A DNA stretch of 29,425 nucleotides from a virus: the IMG/VR virus record IMGVR_UViG_3300033992_000105, positions 1 through 29,425 of that record. The stretch is one strand, 5' to 3'. The notes beneath the pieces are model-generated. The model saw nothing but the letters and a program-made list of their open reading frames with translations. It had not been told where the DNA came from and made no database searches. The position numbers were made by a program, and so were the translations under genes. Numbering within the stretch: the first letter of the stretch is position 1; every line of letters begins with the position of its first letter. Below are positions 26,182 to 29,425 of the stretch, piece by piece.

Positions 26182-28509
26182 ATGTCAGAAAGAATCGTAT
26201 CACCCGGCGTTTTCACAAGAGAAAATGATTTATCCTTCTTAGCACAAGGAGTAGGAGAAATTGGAGCAGCAATTATAGGACCTTTTAAGCAAGGACCTGC
26301 ATTCATTCCAACAATTATAAGAACACAATCAGAGTTCGAAGATACCTTTGGTACTCCTGATGGAACTTATTATAGTGAGTACGCAGTACAAAACTATTTA
26401 AGAGAAGCAGGACAAGTAACCGTAGTAAGAGTAGGTGGTGTTGGTGGTTACCAACAAGTAGCACCTTTAGCAATCTTTGCTTCTGGTTCATCCGCAACAC
26501 CTAAATTAGGTACTAAATTAATTGGAGTATTACACTCAACTAAAGCAGGAGATGAGGCAGTTGGTTTTACTGGAGCAACTGTTGTTAGTGATGATTCTAT
26601 TGATGGTTCTTTTGTAATCAATACATTAACTGCTGGAGTAAACATATCAGCATCAATTTTACCATCAGCTACTAATGATTTAGCAGATGTATTTGGTGAA
26701 TCTCCATTCGGAGCTAAATCAGCATATGCATATTCGTATTTTGAAAATATGGCTGGATACTATACTGGTTCTGCTGGAAATAACATTGTAATAACTAGAG
26801 TAGTATTACCAACTCAGGATTTTTCATATGATACAACCGAAGCACAAACGCCAATGGTTGTTTCTCAAAATATAAGTGGTGTTAGATATGATTTATTTAA
26901 CTTTGTAACTTTAGGACATGGTAATACATATAATACAAAATACAAAATTGGTATTTCGAATGTAAAAGCAGCTGGAGAAGATGGAGCAACTGATTATTCA
27001 ACTTTCACTGTAACAGTTCGTTCATATGATGATACTGATAAGAGAAAGACTGTAGTAGAAACATTTAATAATGTAAACTTAGATGCAGCATCTCCTAACT
27101 ATATAGCTAGAAGAATTGGTGATAGATATAATACAATTGATTCAGATGGTAAGATAACTGAAAATGGCGATTACTCAAACAGATCAAAATATGTAAGAGT
27201 AGTTGTATCAGCACCTGGTTCATTCCCAATATCAGCAGCACCATTTGGACATGGAGCATATACAAATCCAATTACAGCAACAAACGCTGCAGAATCACTT
27301 TTAGTACCTCCGGTAGTATATCAAACTAACTCAATTGGTAACACATCATCATCTCCAATATACTTTAGTGGATTTGATTTTGAAGGTATTGATGCTAAGA
27401 TAGATAATGCAGAATATTTAAAACCAATTCCTGTTGGAGCTCAAACTGGTTCTAACGTGGCTTTCGCATTTGATTCTCAATTGACTTATATAATGACTGG
27501 TTCTAAATCGGAAGATATGGTTAAGAGACAATTTGTATTAGCATTCCAAGAAGGTTTTGATGGTGTGAATCCAACTGTAGTAAAAGCTAAGGCTGGTGAT
27601 ACTGATTGGGGTAATGCAAATACGCAAGGATTTAATTGCGCATCTGGAACATCAACTGGTACTTTAGCATATTATAAAGCAATCAACGCAGTATCTAACC
27701 CTGATGAGTGGGATATCAATATGGTAGTAACACCTGGTATTATAAGAAGTTTACATCCATCAGTTGTAACTAAAGCAATTGATATGGTTGAAAGTAGACA
27801 AGATGCATTCTATATCGCTGATTTCAACGATTACGCTGATACAATAACTGAAGCAACGGAGCAAGCAAACTCGGTTGATTCTAACTATGTAGCAACTTAT
27901 TATCCTTGGGTTAAGACAATAGATACAAACACAAACAAATTAATGAGTGTTCCACCATCAGTATTAATGCCCGCTGTTTTCGCAGCTAACGATAGATTAG
28001 CAGCAGAATGGTTCGCACCTGCTGGTTTGAATAGAGGTGGTATCGTAGGAGCAGTAAGTGTATTAAATAGACTTACACACTCTGAAAGAGATACTCTATA
28101 TGAGAACAAAGTAAACCCAATCGCAGCATTCCCTGGACAAGGTATTGTAGCATTCGGACAGAAGACATTGCAAGATAAGGCATCAGCTTTAGATAGAATC
28201 AATGTTAGAAGATTACTTATCGTTCTTAAGAAGTTTGTAGCATCTACATCTCGTTATTTAGTGTTCGAACAAAATACATCTTCAACTAGAGCAAGATTCT
28301 TAAATACGGTTAATCCTTATTTAGAAGCTGTACAACAAAGACAAGGTCTTTATTCTTTTAGAGTTGTAATGGATGAAAGTAACAACACACCTGATGTAAT
28401 TGATAGAAACATATTAGCTGGACAAATTTTCTTACAACCGGCAAAGACGGCGGAATTTATCGTAATAGATTTCAACATCTTACCAACTGGAGCAAGTTTC
28501 TCAGCATAA
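26182..28509 (+). CDS. gp18: Contractile tail sheath protein (gp18 family)
   Basis: A 775-residue tail sheath subunit. It polymerises around the tail tube and contracts to drive the tube into the host. The N-terminus (E-R-I-V-S-P-G-V-F-T-R-E-N-D, then G-A-A-I-I-G-P-F-K-Q-G-P-A, then F-G-T-P-D and V-T-V-V-R-V) is the classic T4-like sheath opening. The C-terminal third (V-L-N-R-L-T-H-S-E-R-D-T-L-Y, N-P-I-A-A-F-P-G-Q-G-I-V, F-G-Q-K-T-L-Q, I-N-V-R-R-L-L-I, and an end in T-A-E-F-I-V-I-D-F) is the conserved contraction domain. It is about 115 residues longer than T4 gp18 (659). The extra length lies in the variable middle, roughly residues 100-480, which faces outward in T4. It has its own putative promoter and a preceding terminator, as expected for a highly expressed gene. 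The tube gene follows 51 bp later, matching the T4 order 18-19. Confidence 0.95.
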   Translation: MSERIVSPGVFTRENDLSFLAQGVGEIGAAIIGPFKQGPAFIPTIIRTQSEFEDTFGTPDGTYYSEYAVQNYLREAGQVTVVRVGGVGGYQQVAPLAIFASGSSATPKLGTKLIGVLHSTKAGDEAVGFTGATVVSDDSIDGSFVINTLTAGVNISASILPSATNDLADVFGESPFGAKSAYAYSYFENMAGYYTGSAGNNIVITRVVLPTQDFSYDTTEAQTPMVVSQNISGVRYDLFNFVTLGHGNTYNTKYKIGISNVKAAGEDGATDYSTFTVTVRSYDDTDKRKTVVETFNNVNLDAASPNYIARRIGDRYNTIDSDGKITENGDYSNRSKYVRVVVSAPGSFPISAAPFGHGAYTNPITATNAAESLLVPPVVYQTNSIGNTSSSPIYFSGFDFEGIDAKIDNAEYLKPIPVGAQTGSNVAFAFDSQLTYIMTGSKSEDMVKRQFVLAFQEGFDGVNPTVVKAKAGDTDWGNANTQGFNCASGTSTGTLAYYKAINAVSNPDEWDINMVVTPGIIRSLHPSVVTKAIDMVESRQDAFYIADFNDYADTITEATEQANSVDSNYVATYYPWVKTIDTNTNKLMSVPPSVLMPAVFAANDRLAAEWFAPAGLNRGGIVGAVSVLNRLTHSERDTLYENKVNPIAAFPGQGIVAFGQKTLQDKASALDRINVRRLLIVLKKFVASTSRYLVFEQNTSSTRARFLNTVNPYLEAVQQRQGLYSFRVVMDESNNTPDVIDRNILAGQIFLQPAKTAEFIVIDFNILPTGASFSA

Positions 28510-28528
28510 TATAGAAAAACAAAAAGTA

Positions 28529-28539
28529 GATATTTATTA
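28529..28539 (+). promoter_or_regulatory. Putative phage promoter of the tail tube gene (GATATTTATTA variant)
   Basis: A variant of the shared motif in the 51-bp gap between the sheath and tube genes. It ends 21 nt before the tube start. There is no hairpin in this gap, so the tube gene may also be read from the sheath transcript. Confidence 0.4.
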
Positions 28540-28560
28540 ATATAAAATAAACGGAATAAA

Positions 28561-29049
28561 ATGGCAGAAATATTAGAGTTTAATAAGATGTTCTATACGA
28601 ACTTCGAACCAAAAATGAAAAACCGCTACATCTTAGAATGGGATGGTGTACCGGGGTATATGGTTAAGGCAGCATCAAGACCTTCAATCCAATTTGAAAC
28701 AATCACTTTAGACCATATCAACATCAAAAGAAAGTTGCAAGGTAAAGGTGAGTGGCAAGATATTACAATTACTCTTTATGACCCAATTGTACCATCAGCT
28801 GCACAATCAGTAATGGAGTGGGTTAGATTGGGGCATGAATCAATCACTGGTAGACGTGGATACGCAGATTTTTATAAGAAAGATTTGGATTTCTATATGT
28901 TGGGACCAGTTGGCGATAAAATAGAACAATGGAAAATCAAAGGCGCTTTCATTCAGCAAGCAAATTTTGGTGATGTATCATTTGATTCTAACGAACCTGC
29001 AACAATTGAATTAACATTATCTTACGATTACGCTATTCTTGAATACTAA
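28561..29049 (+). CDS. gp19: Tail tube protein (gp19 family)
   Basis: A 162-residue tail tube subunit, essentially the same length as T4 gp19 (163). It stacks as hexamers to form the inner tube through which DNA passes. Recognisable parts are F-N-K-M-F-Y-T-N-F-E-P-K-M-K-N-R-Y near the start and a central A-S-R-P-S-I-Q-F-E-T-I-T-L-D-H-I-N followed by K-R-K-L-Q-G-K-G-E-W. Near the end are I-K-G-A-F-I-Q-Q-A-N-F-G-D-V-S-F-D and L-T-L-S-Y-D-Y-A. This is the usual pattern of T4-like tube proteins. It lies directly downstream of the sheath gene and is followed by a strong terminator. Confidence 0.95.
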   Translation: MAEILEFNKMFYTNFEPKMKNRYILEWDGVPGYMVKAASRPSIQFETITLDHINIKRKLQGKGEWQDITITLYDPIVPSAAQSVMEWVRLGHESITGRRGYADFYKKDLDFYMLGPVGDKIEQWKIKGAFIQQANFGDVSFDSNEPATIELTLSYDYAILEY

Positions 29050-29069
29050 TCTAAAAATAACAAAAATAA

Positions 29070-29096
29070 GGGGATTTCAAAAGAATCCCCTTTTTT
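29070..29096 (+). terminator. Rho-independent terminator after the tail tube gene
   Basis: Stem ggggatt (29070-29076) pairs with aatcccc (29084-29090) around a 7-base loop. Six T (29091-29096) follow directly. It lies 20 bp after the tube stop codon and should end the sheath/tube transcript. Confidence 0.9.
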
Positions 29097-29120
29097 ATGC
29101 TTTCTAATTTTTCAAAAATT

Positions 29121-29131
29121 ATGTATTTATA
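29121..29131 (+). promoter_or_regulatory. Putative phage promoter of the baseplate gene (ATGTATTTATA variant)
   Basis: A variant of the shared motif, just after the terminator and 27 nt before the start at 29159. A promoter is needed here if the terminator is efficient, which supports the reading. Confidence 0.45.
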
Positions 29132-29158
29132 TATACAAACTTAAAACAAAGTAAAGTT

Positions 29159-29425
29159 ATGACAGAAAAAACATACGATTTTCCAACGGAGGTATTAGAT
29201 TTACCATCAGGAGGAAAGATTTATCCAAAAGAGAGTCCTCTTTCATCTGGACAAATTACTATAAAGTATATGACCGCAAAAGAGGAAGATATACTTGCAT
29301 CAACAAATTTAATTAGAAAAGGAATAGTATTAGATAAACTATTTGAATCTATTATTGTAGATAACGTAAATCCAAATGATATTATAATTGGTGACAAAAA
29401 CGCTATAGTACTTGCAACTAGATTG
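29159..29425 (+). CDS. T4-type baseplate protein (gp26-like hub/assembly family), 3'-truncated by the window
   Basis: The first 89 codons of an open frame that runs off the window. The sequence D-L-P-S-G-G-K-I-Y-P, then L-S-S-G-Q-I-T-I-K-Y-M-T-A-K-E-E-D-I-L, then L-I-R-K-G-I-V-L-D-K-L-F-E-S-I-I, matches the conserved N-terminal half of the small T4-like baseplate family (gp26 type; members are usually a little over 200 residues). In T4 such proteins act in building the baseplate hub. The order here (tube followed by baseplate) differs from T4, where the portal gene follows gp19. The start is an ATG after an A-rich leader (aaaacaaagtaaagtt). The family call is by motif; the exact T4 counterpart is less certain. 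Confidence 0.7.
   Translation, partial: MTEKTYDFPTEVLDLPSGGKIYPKESPLSSGQITIKYMTAKEEDILASTNLIRKGIVLDKLFESIIVDNVNPNDIIIGDKNAIVLATRL

Overview
The window is part of the structural (virion) region of a T4-like phage with a contractile tail. This rests on the 3' end: a tail sheath protein (gp18 family, 26182-28509), a tail tube protein (gp19 family, 28561-29049), and the start of a T4-type baseplate protein (from 29159). Every gene is on the + strand, the DNA is AT-rich, and there are no tRNAs, CRISPR arrays, integrases or insertion sequences. Most starts follow A-rich leaders with no clear Shine-Dalgarno sequence. That habit is typical of Bacteroidota and their phages, so a Bacteroidota host is a reasonable but unproven guess. 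Several proteins also resemble structural proteins of marine T4-like phages.

Layout. (1) 1-4012: 3' part of a very long repetitive virion protein with nine repeats of about 110 residues. The first 82 bases form a perfect fold-back palindrome, so the 5' end is probably artificial. (2) 4039-4956: a 305-aa structural protein that looks like a small beta domain carrying one decayed copy of the upstream repeat. (3) 5024-16530: fibre unit 1. It holds a 3384-aa fibre with about 22 short beta repeats, two cupredoxin-like domains, roughly 1040 collagen-like residues and a C-terminal cap; then a PKD plus BspA-like leucine-rich-repeat protein; then a tail assembly chaperone-like protein. (4) 16581-25583: fibre unit 2. 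It holds a 92-aa mini-fibre, a 110-aa structural protein, a 2641-aa fibre (480 collagen-like residues, eight YD..NTGY-type repeats, and a C-terminal S74 intramolecular chaperone), and a 143-aa protein of unknown role. (5) 25638-26042: a small protein with a dockerin/EF-hand-like loop. (6) Sheath, tube and baseplate genes, each behind its own putative promoter.

How it fits together. The two giant fibres share modules at both protein and DNA level and end differently: one in a self-cleaving chaperone, the other in a fixed cap with a separate chaperone-like gene downstream. They are probably different host-contact devices on one baseplate. An AT-rich motif close to TTATATTTATA precedes every gene start that follows a gap of 50 bp or more, and is absent from every gap of 26 bp or less, which suggests phage late promoters. 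Two hairpins mark likely transcript ends: a 22-bp stem before the sheath gene and a classical terminator after the tube gene.

The points most worth following are a cupredoxin-like domain with a complete set of candidate copper ligands inside a phage fibre, its sister copy with those ligands lost, and the regular aromatic interruptions in the collagen-like shaft. No gap without a gene exceeds 140 bases.
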